The notes below the pieces were generated by a model, which saw only the letters and a list, made by a program, of their open reading frames with translations, did no database searches and was not told the origin of the DNA. The translations under genes were made by a program, and so were the position numbers. Below are positions 38,820-52,343 of a DNA stretch of 64,000 nt, in pieces. The first letter of the stretch is position 1; every line of letters begins with the position of its first letter. Origin of the DNA: Osmia lignaria lignaria (Eukaryota > Arthropoda > Insecta > Hymenoptera > Megachilidae); assembly GCF_051020975.1 (NCBI RefSeq), contig NW_027478166.1, positions 11,037,501 through 11,101,500 on the forward strand, in the 5' to 3' direction.

Positions 38820-41800
38820 TGATCAGAAGCGTAGTTTTCGAGATATATCGAGATATTTAAAAGTTCCGAAGCCGCACCAACATAATAGAGATACAGAAAC
38901 ACCGTGGCCCCTTTCTTTGAGATAACTCTGCACTATTGCGACCTGCAAATGCCACTTCCAGCTCAGCTGTGCAGAAGAAGAACAACAAGAAGAAGAAATA
39001 TCTCGAAATATGTCCGTCAGGCCCCTTCCCTTGAGATAAATCTGCAAATATCTCGGAAACGAAGCGAGCTATGGCAAAATGTTAAGAGACCTTTTTTGTA
39101 GAGAATTAAGTTTCCTACTTTTTATGTTCTATGATATTTTTTGATCAGATGCGTAGTTCTCGAGATATATCAAGATATTTAAAAGTTCCGAAGCCGCACC
39201 AACATAATAGAGATACAGAAACACCGTGGCCCCTTTCTTTGAGATAACTCTGCACTATTGCGAGCTGGAAATGCCACTTCCAGTTTAGCTGTGCAGAAGA
39301 AGAACAACAAGAAGAAGAAATATCTCGAAATATGTCCGTTAGGCCCCTTCCCTTGAGATAAATCTGCAAATATCTCGGAAACGAAGCGAGCTATGGCAAA
39401 ATGTTAAGAGACCTTTTTTGTAGAGAATTAAGTTTCCTACTTTTTATCTTCTATGATGTTTTTTGATCAGATGCGTAGTTCTCGAGATATATCAAGATAT
39501 TTAAAAGTTCCGAAGCCGCACCGACATAATAGAGATACAGAAACACCGTGGCCCCTTTCTTTGGGATAACTCTGCACTATTGCTAGCTGCAAATGCCACT
39601 TCCAGCTTAGCTGTGCAGAACAAGAACAACAAGAAGAAGAAATATCTCGAAATATGTCCGTCAGGCCACTTCCCTTGAGATAAATCTGCAAATATCTCGG
39701 AAACGAAGCGAGCTATGGCAAAATGTTAAGAGACCTTTTTTGTAGAGAATTAAGTTTCCTACTTTTTATGTTCTGTGATATTTTTTGATCAGAAGCGTAG
39801 TTTTCGAGATATATCGAGATATTTAAAAGTTCCGAAGCCGCACCAACATAATAGAGATACAGAAACACCGTGGCCCCTTTCTTGGAGATAACTCTGCACT
39901 AGTGCGAGCTGCAAATGCCACTTCCAGCTTAGCTGTGCAGAAGAAGAACAACAAGAAGAAGAAATATCTCGAAATATGTCCGTCAGGCCCCTTCCCTTGA
40001 GATAAATCTGCAAATATCTCGGAAACGAAGCGAGCTATGGCAAAATGTTAAGAGACCTTTTTTGTAGAGAATTAAGTTTCCTACTTTGTATGTTCTATGA
40101 TATTTTTTGATCAGATGCGTAGTTCTCGAGATATATCAAGATATTTAAAAGTTCCGAAGCTGCACCAACATAGTAGAGGTACAGAAACACCGTGGCCTCT
40201 TGCTTTGAGATAACTCTGCACTATTGCGAGCTGCAAATGCCGCTTCGAGCTTAGCTGTGCAGAAGAAGAACAACAAGAAGAAGAAATATCTCGAAATATG
40301 TCCGTCAGACCCCTTCCCTTGAGATGAATCTGCAAATATCTCGGAAACGAAGCGAGCTATGGCAAAATGTTAAGAGACCTTTTTTGTAGAGAATAATGTT
40401 TCCTACAATTTACGTTCTATGATATTTTTTGATCAGAAGCGTAGTTTTCGAGATATATCGAGATATTTAAAAGTTCCGAAGACGCACCAACATAATAGAG
40501 ATACAGAAACACCGTGGCCCCTTTCTTTGAGATAACTCTGCACTATTGCGACCTGCAAATGCCACTTCCAGCTCAGCTGTGCAGAAGAAGAACATCAAGA
40601 AGAAGAAATATCTCGAAATATGTCCGTCAGGCCCCTTCCCTTGAGATAAATCTGCAAATATCTCGGAAACGAAGCGAGCTATGGCAAAATGTTAAGAGAC
40701 CTTTTTTGTAGAGAATTAAGTTTCCTACTTTTTATGTTCTATGATATTTTTTGATCAGATGCGTAGTTCTCGAGATATATCAAGATATTTAAAAGTTCCG
40801 AAGCCGCACCAACATAATAGAGATACAGAAACACCGTGGCCCCCTTCTTTGAGATAACTCTGCACTATTGCGAGCTGGAAATGCCACTTCCAGTTTAGCT
40901 GTGCAGAAGAAGAACAACAAGAAGAAGAAATATCTCGAAATATGTCCGTTAGGCCCCTTCCCTTGAGATAAATCTGCAAATATCTCGGAAACGAAGCGAG
41001 CTATGGCAAAATGTTAAGAGACCTTTTTTGTAGAGAATTAAGTTTCCTACTTTTTATCCTCTATGATATTTTTTGATCAGATGCGTAGTTCTCGAGATAT
41101 ATCAAGATATTTAAAAGTTCCGAAGCCGCACCAACATAATAGAGATACAGAAACACCGTGGCCGCTTTCTTTGGGATAACTCTGCACTATTGCGAGCTGC
41201 AAATGCCACTTCCAGCTTAGCTGTGCAGAACAAGAACAACAAGAAGAAGAAATATCTCGAAATATGTCCGTCAGGCCACATCCCTTGAGATAAATCTGCA
41301 AATATCTCGGAAACGAAGCGAGCTATGGCAAAATGTTGAGAGACCTTTTTTGTAGAGAATTAAGTTTCCTACTTTTTATGTTCGATGATATTTTTTGATC
41401 AGATGCGTAGTTCTCGAGATATATCAAGATATTTAAAAGTTCCGAAGCTGCACCAACATAATAGAGGTACAGAAACACCGTGGCCCCTTTCTTTGAGATA
41501 ACTCTGCACTATTGCGACCTGCAAATGCCACTTCCAGCTCAGCTGTGCAGAAGAAGAACAACAAGAAGAAGAAATATCTCGAAATATGTCCGTCAGGCCC
41601 CTTCCCTTGAGATATATCTGCAAATATCTCGGAAACCAAGCGAGCTATGGCAAAATGTTAAGAGACCTTTTTTGTAGAGAATTATGTTTCCTACAATTTA
41701 TGTTCTATGATATTTTTTGATCAGAAGCGTAGTTTTCGAGATATATCGAGATATTTGAAAGTTCCGAAGCCGCACCAACATAATAGGGATACAGAAACAC

Positions 41801-43327
41801 CGTGGCCCCTTTCTTTGAGATAACTCTGCACTAGTGCGAGCCGCAAATGCCACTTCCAGCTTAGCTGTGCAGAAGAAGAACAACAAGAAGAAGAAATATC
41901 TCGAAATATGTCCGTCAGGCCCCTTCCCTTGAGATCAATCTGCAAATATCTCGGAAACGAAGCGAGCTATGGCAAAACGTTAAGAGACCTTTTTTGTAGA
42001 GAATAATGTTTCCTACAATTTACGTTCTATGATATTTTTTGATCAGAAGCGTAGTTTTCGAGATATATCGAGATATTTAAAAGTTCCGAAGCCGCACCAA
42101 CATAATAGAGATACAGAAACACCGTGGCCCCTTTCTTTGAGATAACTCTGCACTATTGCGACCTGCAAATGCCACTTCCAGCTCAGCTGTGCACAAGAAG
42201 AACAACAAGAAGAAGAAATATCTCGAAATATGTCCGTCAGGCCCCTTCCCTTGAGATAAATCTGCAAATATCTCGGAAACGAAGCGAGCTATGGCAAAAT
42301 GTTAAGAGACATTTTTTGTAGAGAATTAAGTTTCCTACTTTTTATGTTCTATGATATTTTTTGATCAGATGCGTAGTTCTCGAGATATATCAAGATATTT
42401 AAAAGTTCCGAAGCCGCACCAACATAATAGAGATACAGAAACACCGTGGCCCCTTTCTTTGAGATAACTCTGCACTATTGCGAGCTGGAAATGCCACTTC
42501 CAGTTTAGCTGTGCAGAAGGAGAACAACAAGAAGAAGAAATATCTCGAAATATGTCCGTTAGGCCCCTTCCCTTGAGATAAATCTGCAAATATCTCGGAA
42601 ACGAAGCGAGCTATGGCAAAATGTTAAGAGACCTTTTTTGTAGAGAATTAAGTTTGCTACTTTTTATCTTCTATGATATTTTTTGATCAGATGCGTAGTT
42701 CTCGAGATATATCAAGATATTTAAAAGTTCCGAAGCCGCACCAACATAATAGAGATACAGAAACACCGTGGCCCCTTTCTTTGGGATAACTCTGCACTAT
42801 TGCGAGCTGCAAATGCCACTTCCAGCTTAGCTGTGCAGAACAAGAACAACAAGAAGGAGAAATATCTCGAAATATGTCCGTCAGGCCACTTCCCTTGAGA
42901 TAAATCTGCAAATATCTCGGAAACGAAGCGAGCTATGGCAAAATGTTGAGAGACCTTTTTTGTAGAGAATTAAGTTTCCTACTTTTTATGTTCGATGATA
43001 TTTTTTGATCAGATGCGTAGTTCTCGAGATATATCAAGATATTTAAAAGTTCCGAAGCCGCACCAACATAATAGGGATACAGAAACACCGTGGCCCCTTT
43101 CTTTGAGATAACTCTGCACTATTGCGAGCTGTAAATGCCACTTCCAGCTTAGCTGTGCAGAAGAAGAATAACAAGAAGAAGAAATATCTCGAAATATGTC
43201 CGTCAGGCCCCTTCCCTTGAGATATATCTGCAAATATCTCGGAAACGAAGCGAGCTATGGCAAAATGTTAAGAGACCTTTTTTGTAGAGAATTATGTTTC
43301 CTACAACTTAGGTTCTATGACATTTTT
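38820..43327 (+). repeat. Pentameric higher-order repeat, 1,610 bp, ~2.8 copies
   Basis: Units starting at 38,820, 40,430 and 42,040 each open with three corresponding monomers: GACCTGCAAATGC/CAGCTCAGCTG; GAGCTGGAAATG/CAGTTTAGC/CCGTTAGG; and TTTGGGATAAC/CAGAACAAGAAC/GCCAC. Positions four and five differ between copies (the second copy has a hybrid at 41,396). The pattern shows conversion or replacement confined to part of the unit. Confidence 0.84.
39786..41054 (+). repeat. Long-range duplicated block, right copy
   Basis: This is the partner of 32,702-33,970, in the same order and orientation, with scattered differences (CTTGGAGATAAC, CATAGTAGAGG, AACATCAAGAAG). It is also part of the local pentamer series, so it belongs to two overlapping repeat registers. 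Confidence 0.82.
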
Positions 43328-46300
43328 TGATCAGAAGCGTAGTTATCGAGATGTATCGAGATATTTAAAAGTTCCGAAGCCGCACCAACATAATAGAGAT
43401 ACAGAAACACCGTGGCCCCTTTCTTTGAGATAACTCTGCACTAGTGCGAGCCGCAAATGCCACTTCCAGCTTAGCTGTGCAGAAGAAGAACAACAAGAAG
43501 AAGAAATATCTCGAAATATGTCCGTCAGGCCCCTTCCCTTGAGATATATCTGCAAATATCTCGGAAACGAAGCGAGCTATGGCAAAATGTTAAGAGACCT
43601 TTTTTGTAGAGAATTATGTTTCCTACAATTTATGTTCTATGATATTTTTTGATCAGAAGCGTAGTTTTCGAGATATATCGAGATATTTAAAAGTTCCGAA
43701 GCCGCACCAACATAATAGAGATACAGAAACACCGTGGCCCCTTTCTTTGAGATAACTCTGCACTAGTGCGAGCCGCAAATGCCACTTCCAGCTTAGCTGT
43801 GCAGAAGAAGAACAACAAGAAGAAGAAATATCTCGAAATATGTCCGTCAGGCCCCTTCCCTTGAGATAAATCTGCAAATATCTCGGAAACGAAGCGAGCT
43901 ATGGCAAAATGTTAAGAGACCTTTTTTGTAGAGAATTAAGTTTCCTACTTTTTATGTTCTATGATATTTTTTGATCAGATGCGTAGTTCTCGAGATATAT
44001 CAAGATATTTAAAAGTTCCGAACCCGCACCAACATAACAGAGATACAGAAACACCGTGGCCGCATTCTTTGAGATAACTCTGCACTATTGCGAGCTGCAA
44101 ATGCCACTTCCAGCTTAGCTGTGCAGAGGAAGAACAACAAGAAGAAGAAATATCTCGAAATATGTCCGTCAGGCCAGTTCCTTTGAGCTGAATCTGCAAA
44201 TATCTCGGAAACGAAGCGAGCTATGGCAAAATGTTAAGAGACGTTTTTTATAGAGAATTATGTTTCCTACAATTTATGTTCTATGATATTTTTTGATCAG
44301 AAGCGTAGTTTTCGAGATATATCGAGATATTTAAAAGTTCCGAAGCCGCACCAACATAATAGGGATACAGAAACACCGTGGCCCCTTTCTTTGAGATAAC
44401 TCTGCACTAGTGCGAGCCGCAAATGCCACTTCCAGCTTAGCTGTGCAGAAGAAGAACAACAAGAAGAAGAAATATCTCGAAATATGTCCGTCAGGCCCCT
44501 TCCCTTGAGATATATCTGCAAATATCTCGGAAACGAAGCGAGCAATGGCAAAATGTTAAGAGACCTTTTTCGTAGAGAATTGTGTTTCCTACAATTTATG
44601 TTCTATGATATTTTTTGATCACAAGCGTAGTTTTCGAGATATATCGAGATATTTAAAAGTTCCGAAGCCGCACCAACATAATAGGGATACAGAAACACCG
44701 TGGCCCCTTTCTTTGAGATAACTCTGCACTAGTGCGAGCCGCAAATGCCACTTCCAGCTTAGCTGTGCAGAAGAAGAACAACAAGAAGAAGAAATATCTC
44801 GAAATATGTCCGTCAGGCCCCTTCCCTTGAGATATATCTGCAAATATCTCGGAAACGAAGCGAGCTATGGCAAAATGTTAAGAGACCTTTTTTGTAGAGC
44901 ATTATGTTTCCTACAATTTATGTTCTATGATATTTTTTGATCAGAAGCGTAGTTTTCGAGATATATCGAGATATTTAAAAGTTCCGAAGCCGCACCAACA
45001 TAATAGGGATACAGAAACACCGTGGCCCCTTTCTTTGAGATAACTCTGCACTATTGCGAGCTGTAAATGCCACTTCCAGCTTAGCTGTGCAGAAGAAGAA
45101 TAACAAGAAGAAGAAATATCTCGAAATATGTCCGTCAGGCCCCTTCCCTTGAGATATATCTGCAAATATCTCGGAAACGAAGCGAGCTATGGCAAAATGT
45201 TAAGAGACCTTTTTTGTAGAGAATTATGTTTCCTACAACTTAGGTTCTATGACATTTTTTGATCAGAAGCGTAGTTATCGAGATGTATCGAGATATTTAA
45301 AAGTTCCGAAGCCGCACCAACATAATAGAGATACAGAAACACCGTGGCCCCTTTCTTTGAGATAACTCTGCACTAGTGCGAGCCGCAAATGCCACTTCCA
45401 GCTTAGCTGTGCAGAAGAAGAACAACAAGAAGAAGAAATATCTCGAAATATGTCCGTCAGGCCAGTTCCTTTGAGCTGAATCTGCAAATATCTCGGAAAC
45501 GAAGCGAGCTATGGCAAAATGTTAAGAGACCTTTTTTGTAGACAATTATGTTTCCTACAATTTATGTTCTATGATATTTTTTGATCAGAAGCGTAGTTTT
45601 CGAGATATATCGAGATATTTAAAAGTTCCGAAGCCGCACCAACATAATAGGGATACAGAAACACCGTGGCCCCTTTCTTTGAGATAACTCTGCACTAGTG
45701 CGAGCCGCAAATGCCACTTCCAGCTTAGCTGTGCAGAAGAAGAACAACAAGAAGAAGAAATATCTCGAAATATGTCCGTCAGGCCCCTTCCCTTGAGATA
45801 TATCTGCAAATATCTCGGAAACGAAGCGAGCTATGGCAAAATGTTAAGAGACCTTTTTTGTAGAGAATTAAGTTTCCTACTTTTTATGTTCTACGATATT
45901 TTTTGATCAGATGCGTAGTTCTCGAGATATATCAAGATATTTAAAAGTTCCGAACCCGCACCAACATAATAGAGATACAGAAACACCGTGGCCCCTTTCT
46001 TTGAGATAACTCTGCACTATTGCGAGCTGCAAATGCCACTTCCAGCTTAGCTGTGCAGAGGAAGAACAACAAGAAGAAGAAATATCTCGAAATATGTCCG
46101 TCAGGCCAGTTCCTTTGAGCTGAATCTGCAAATATCTCGGAAACGAAGCGAGCTATGGCAAAATGTTAAGAGACGTTTTTTGTAGAGAATTACGTTTCCT
46201 ACAATTTATGTTCTATGATATTTTTTGATCAGAAGCGTAGTTCTCGAGATATATCGAGATATTTAAAAGTTCCGAAGCCGCACCAACATAATAGGGATAC

Positions 46301-49300
46301 AGAAACACCGTGGCCCCTTTCTTTGAGATAACTCTGCACTAGTGCGAGCCGCAAATGCCACTTCCAGCTTAGCTGTGCAGAAGAAGAACAACAAGAAGAA
46401 GAAATATCTCGAAACATGTCCGTCAGGCCCCTTCCCTTGAGATAAATCTGCAAATATCTCGGAAACGAAGCGAGCTATGGCAAAATGTTAAGAGACCTTT
46501 TTTGTAGAGAATTAAGTTTCCTACTTTCTATGTTCTATGATATTTTTTGATCAGATGCGTAGTTCTCGAGATATATCAAGATATTTAAAAGTTCCGAAGC
46601 CGCACCAACATAATAGAGATACAGAAACACCGTGGCCCCTTTCTTTGAGATAACTCTGCACTATTGCGAGCTGTAAATGCCACTTCCAGCATAGCTGTGC
46701 AGAAGAAGAATAACAAGAAGAAGAAATATCTCGAAATATGTCCGTCAGGCCCCTTCCCTTGAGATATATCTGCAAATATCTCGGAAACGAAGCGAGCTAT
46801 GGCAAAATGTTAAGAGACCTTTTTTGTAGAGAATTATGTTTCCTACAATTTAGGTTCTATGATATTTTTTGATCAGAAGCGTAGTTTTCGAGATGTATCG
46901 AGATATTTAAAAGTTCCGAAGCCGCACCAACATAATAGAGATACAGAAACACCGTGGCCCCTTTCTTTGAGATAACTCTGCACTAGTGCGAGCCGCAAAT
47001 GCCACTTCCAGCTTAGCTGTGCAGAAGAAGAACAACAAGAAGAAGAAATATCTCGAAATATGTCCGTCAGGCCCCTTCCCTTGAGATATATCTGCAAATA
47101 TCTCGGAAACGAAGCGAGCTATGGCAAAATGTTAAGAGACCTTTTTTGTAGAGAATTATGTTTCCTACAATTTATGTTCTATGATATTTTTTGATCAGAA
47201 GCGTAGTTTTCGAGATATATCGAGATATTTAAAAGTTCCGAAGCCGCACCAACATAATAGGGATACAGAAACACCGTGGCCCCTTTCTTTGAGATAACTC
47301 TGCACTAGTGCGAGCCGCAAATGCCACTTCCAGCTTAGCTGTGCAGAGGAAGAACAACAAGAAGAAGAAATATCTCGAAATATGTCCGTCAGGCCAGTTC
47401 CTTTGAGCTGAATCTGCAAATATCTCGGAAACGAAGCGAGCTATGGCAAAATGTTAAGAGACGTTTTTTATAGAGAATTATGTTTCCTACAATTTATGTT
47501 CTATGATATTTTTTGATCAGAAGCGTAGTTTTCGAGATATATCGAGATATTTAAAAGTTCCGAAGCCGCACCAACATAATAGGGATACAGAAACACCGTG
47601 GCCCCTTTCTTTGAGATAACTCTGCACTAGTGCGAGCCGCAAATGCCACTTCCAGCTTAGCTGTGCAGAAGAAGAACAACAAGAAGAAGAAATATCTCGA
47701 AATATGTCCGTCAGGCCCCTTCCCTTGAGATATATCTGCAAATATCTCGGAAACGAAGCGAGCTATGGCAAAATGTTAAGAGACCTTTTTTGTAGAGAAT
47801 TAAGTTTCCTACTTTTTATGTTCTACGATATTTTTTGATCAGATGCGTAGTTCTCGAGATATATCAAGATATTTAAAAGTTCCGAACCCGCACCAACATA
47901 ATAGAGATACAGAAACACCGTGGCCCCTTTCTTTGAGATAACTCTGCACTATTGCGAGCTGCAAATGCCACTTCCAGCTTAGCTGTGCAGAGGAAGAACA
48001 ACAAGAAGAAGAAATATCTCGAAATATGTCCGTCAGGCCAGTTCCTTTGAGCTGAATCTGCAAATATCTCGGAAACGAAGCGAGCTATGGCAAAATGTTA
48101 AGAGACGTTTTTTGTAGAGAATTACGTTTCCTACAATTTATGTTCTATGATATTTTTTGATCAGAAGCGTAGTTCTCGAGATATATCGAGATATTTAAAA
48201 GTTCCGAAGCCGCACCAACATAATAGGGATACAGAAACACCGTGGCCCCTTTCTTTGAGATAACTCTGCACTAGTGCGAGCCGCAAATGCCACTTCCAGC
48301 TTAGCTGTGCAGAAGAAGAACAACAAGAAGAAGAAATATCTCGAAACATGTCCGTCAGGCCCCTTCCCTTGAGATAAATCTGCAAATATCTCGGAAACGA
48401 AGCGAGCTATGGCAAAATGTTAAGAGACCTTTTTTGTAGAGAATTAAGTTTCCTACTTTCTATGTTCTATGATATTTTTTGATCAGATGCGTAGTTCTCG
48501 AGATATATCAAGATATTTAAAAGTTCCGAAGCCGCACCAACATAATAGAGATACAGAAACACCGTGGCCCCTTTCTTTGAGATAACTCTGCACTATTGCG
48601 AGCTGTAAATGCCACTTCCAGCATAGCTGTGCAGAAGAAGAATAACAAGAAGAAGAAATATCTCGAAATATGTCCGTCAGGCCCCTTCCCTTGAGATATA
48701 TCTGCAAATATCTCGGAAACGAAGCGAGCTATGGCAAAATGTTAAGAGACCTTTTTTGTAGAGAATTATGTTTCCTACAATTTAGGTTCTATGATATTTT
48801 TTGATCAGAAGCGTAGTTTTCGAGATGTATCGAGATATTTAAAAGTTCCGAAGCCGCACCAACATAATAGAGATACAGAAACACCGTGGCCCCTTTCTTT
48901 GAGATAACTCTGCACTAGTGCGAGCCGCAAATGCCACTTCCAGCTTAGCTGTGCAGAAGAAGAACAACAAGAAGAAGAAATATCTCGAAATATGTCCGTC
49001 AGGCCCCTTCCCTTGAGATATATCTGCAAATATCTCGGAAACGAAGCGAGCTATGGCAAAATGTTAAGAGACCTTTTTTGTAGAGAATTATGTTTCCTAC
49101 AATTTATGTTCTATGATATTTTTTGATCAGAAGCGTAGTTTTCGAGATATATCGAGATATTTAAAAGTTCCGAAGCCGCACCAACATAATAGGGATACAG
49201 AAACACCGTGGCCCCTTTCTTTGAGATAACTCTGCACTAGTGCGAGCCGCAAATGCCACTTCCAGCTTAGCTGTGCAGAGGAAGAACAACAAGAAGAAGA

Positions 49301-52300
49301 AATATCTCGAAATATGTCCGTCAGGCCATTTCCTTTGAGCTGAATCTGCAAATATCTCGGAAACGAAGCGAGCTATGGCAAAATGTTAAGAGACGTTTTT
49401 TATAGAGAATTATGTTTCCTACAATTTATGTTCTATGATATTTTTTGATCAGAAGCGTAGTTTTCGAGATATATCGAGATATTTAAAAGTTCCGAAGCCG
49501 CACCAACATAATAGGGATACAGAAACACCGTGGCCCCTTTCTTTGAGATAACTCTGCACTAGTGCGAGCCGCAAATGCCACTTCCAGCTTAGCTGTGCAG
49601 AAGAAGAACAACAAGAAGAAGAAATATCTCGAAATATGTCCGTCAGGCCCCTTCCCTTGAGATATATCTGCAAATATCTCGGAAACGAAGCGAGCTATGG
49701 CAAAATGTTAAGAGACCTTTTTTGTAGAGAATTAAGTTTCCTACTTTTTATGTTCTACGATATTTTTTGATCAGATGCGTAGTTCTCGAGATATATCAAG
49801 ATATTTAAAAGTTCCGAACCCGCACCAACATAATAGAGATACAGAAACACCGTGGCCCCTTTCTTTGAGATAACTCTGCACTATTGCGAGCTGCAAATGC
49901 CACTTCCAGCTTAGCTGTGCAGAGGAAGAACAACAAGAAGAAGAAATATCTCGAAATATGTCCGTCAGACCAGTTCCTTTGAGCTGAATCTGCAAATATC
50001 TCGGAAACGAAGCGAGCTATGGCAAAATGTTAAGAGACGTTTTTTGTAGAGAATCACGTTTCCTACAATTTATGTTCTATGATATTTTTTGATCAGAAGC
50101 GTAGTTCTCGAGATATATCGAGATATTTAAAAGTTCCGAAGCCGCACCAACATAATAGGGATACAGAAACACCGTGGCCCCTTTCTTTGAGATAACTCTG
50201 CACTAGTGCGAGCCGCAAATGCCACTTCCAGCTTAGCTGTGCAGAAGAAGAACAACAAGAAGAAGAAATATCTCGAAATATGTCCGTCAGGCCCCTTCCC
50301 TTGAGATAAATCTGCAAATATCTCGGAAACGAAGCGAGCTATGGCAAAATGTTAAGAGACATTTTTTGTAGAGAATTAAGTTTCCTACTTTTTATGTTCT
50401 ATGATATTTTTTGATCAGATGCGTAGTTCTCGAGATATATCAAGATATTTAAAAGTTCCGAAGCCGCACCAACATAATAGAGATACAGAAACACCGTGGC
50501 CCCTTTCTTTGAGATAACTCTGCACTATTGCGAGCTGTAAATGCCACTTCCAGCTTAGCTGTGCAGAAGAAGAATAACAAGAAGAAGAAATATCTCGAAA
50601 TATGTCCGTCAGGCCCCTTCCCTTGAGATATATCTGCAAATATCTCGGAAACGAAGCGAGCTATGGCAAAATGTTAAGAGACCTTTTTTGTAGAGAATTA
50701 TGTTTCCTACAATTTAGGTTCTATGATATTTTTTGATCAGAAGCGTAGTTTTCGAGATGTATCGAGATATTTAAAAGTTCCGAAGCCTCACCAACATAAT
50801 AGAGATACAGAAACACCGTGGCCCCTTTCTTTGAGATAACTCTGCACTAGTGCGAGCCGCAAATGCCACTTCCAGCTTAGCTGTGCAGAAGAAGAACAAC
50901 AAGAAGAAGAAATATCTCGAAATATGTCCGTCAGGCCCCTTCCCTTGAGATATATCTGCAAATATCTCGGAAACGAAGCGAGCTATGGCAAAACGTTAAG
51001 AGACCTTTTTTGTAGAGAATTATGTTTCCTACAATTTATGTTCTATGATATTTTTTGATCAGAAGCGTAGTTTTCGAGATATATCGAGATATTTAAAAGT
51101 TCCGAAGCCGCACCAACATAATAGGGATACAGAAACACCGTGGCCCCTTTCTTTGAGATAACTCTGCACTAGTGCGAGCCGCAAATGCCACTTCCAGCTT
51201 AGCTGTGCAGAAGAAGAACAACAAGAAGAAGAAATATCTCGAAATATGTCCGTCAGGCCCCTTCCCTTGAGATATATCTGCAAATATCTCGGAAACGAAG
51301 CGAGCTATGGCAAAATGTTAAGAGAGCTTTTTTGTAGAGAATTATGTTTCCTACAATTTATGTTCTATGATATTTTTTGATCAGAAGCGTAGTTTTCGAG
51401 ATATATCGAGATATTTAAAAGTTCCGAAGCCGCACCAACATAATAGAGATACAGAAACACCGTGGCCCCTTTCTTTGAGATAACTCTGTACTAGTGCGAG
51501 CCGCAAATGCCACTTCCAGCTTAGCTGTGCAGAAGAAGAACAACAAGAAGAAGAAATATCTCGAAATATGTCCGTCAGGCCCCTTCCCTTGAGATAAATC
51601 TGCAAATATCTCGGAAACGAAGCGAGCTATGGCAAAATGTTAAGAGACCTTTTTTGTAGAGAATTAAGTTTCCTACTTTTTATGTTCTATGATATTTTTT
51701 GATCAGATGCGTAGTTCTCGAGATATATCAAGATATTTAAAAGTTCCGAACCCGCACCAACATAATAGAGATACAGAAACACCGTGGCCCCTTTCTTTGA
51801 GATAACTCTGCACTATTGCGAGCTGCAAATGCCACTTCCAGCTTAGCTGTGCAGAGGAAGAACAACAAGAAGAAGAAATATCTCGAAATATGTCCGTCGG
51901 GCCAGTTCCTTTGAGCTGAATCTGCAAATATCTCGGAAACGAAGCGAGCTATGGCAAAATGTTAAGAGACGTTTTTTATAGAGAATTATGTTTCCTACAA
52001 TTTATGTTCTATGATATTTTTTGATCAGAAGCGTAGTTTTCGAGATATATCGAGATATTTAAAAGTTCCGAAGCCGCACCAACATAATAGGGATACAGAA
52101 ACACCGTGGCCCCTTTCTTTGAGATAACTCTGCACTAGTGCGAGCCGCAAATGCCACTTCCAGCTTAGCTGTGCAGAAGAAGAACTACAAGAAGAAGAAA
52201 TATCTCGAAATATGTCCGTCAGGCCCCTTCCCTTGAGCTATATCTGCAAATATCTCGGAAACGAAGCGAGCTATGGCAAAATGTTAAGAGACCTTTTTTG

Positions 52301-52343
52301 TAGAGAATTATGTTTCCTACAGTTTATGTTCTATGATATTTTT
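43006..52343 (+). repeat. Hexameric higher-order repeat, 1,932 bp, ~5 copies
   Basis: The GAAGAATAACAAG marker monomer recurs at 43,006, 44,938, 46,548, 48,480 and 50,412. It is followed each time by a unit with GAGATGTATCGAG. Spacing is 1,932 bp except for one 1,610-bp interval (44,938-46,548), where a monomer has been lost. From about 45.55 kb the copies are very similar: TTCTACGATATT, AATTACGTTTCC, CTACTTTCTATG and GAAACATGTCC recur at 1,932-bp offset. The third copy shows first decay (AATCACG, GAAATATG, CAGCTTAGC). Confidence 0.9.

Noticed and set aside
32142..42321. 65-codon plus-strand frames in the GACCTGCAAATGC/CAGCTCAGCTG monomers (32,142; 33,430; 38,904; 40,514; 41,480; 42,124)
   Set aside because: They begin at GTG and exist only because one variant (TTAGCTG changed to TCAGCTG) removes a stop codon. 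They mark a monomer subfamily, not a gene.
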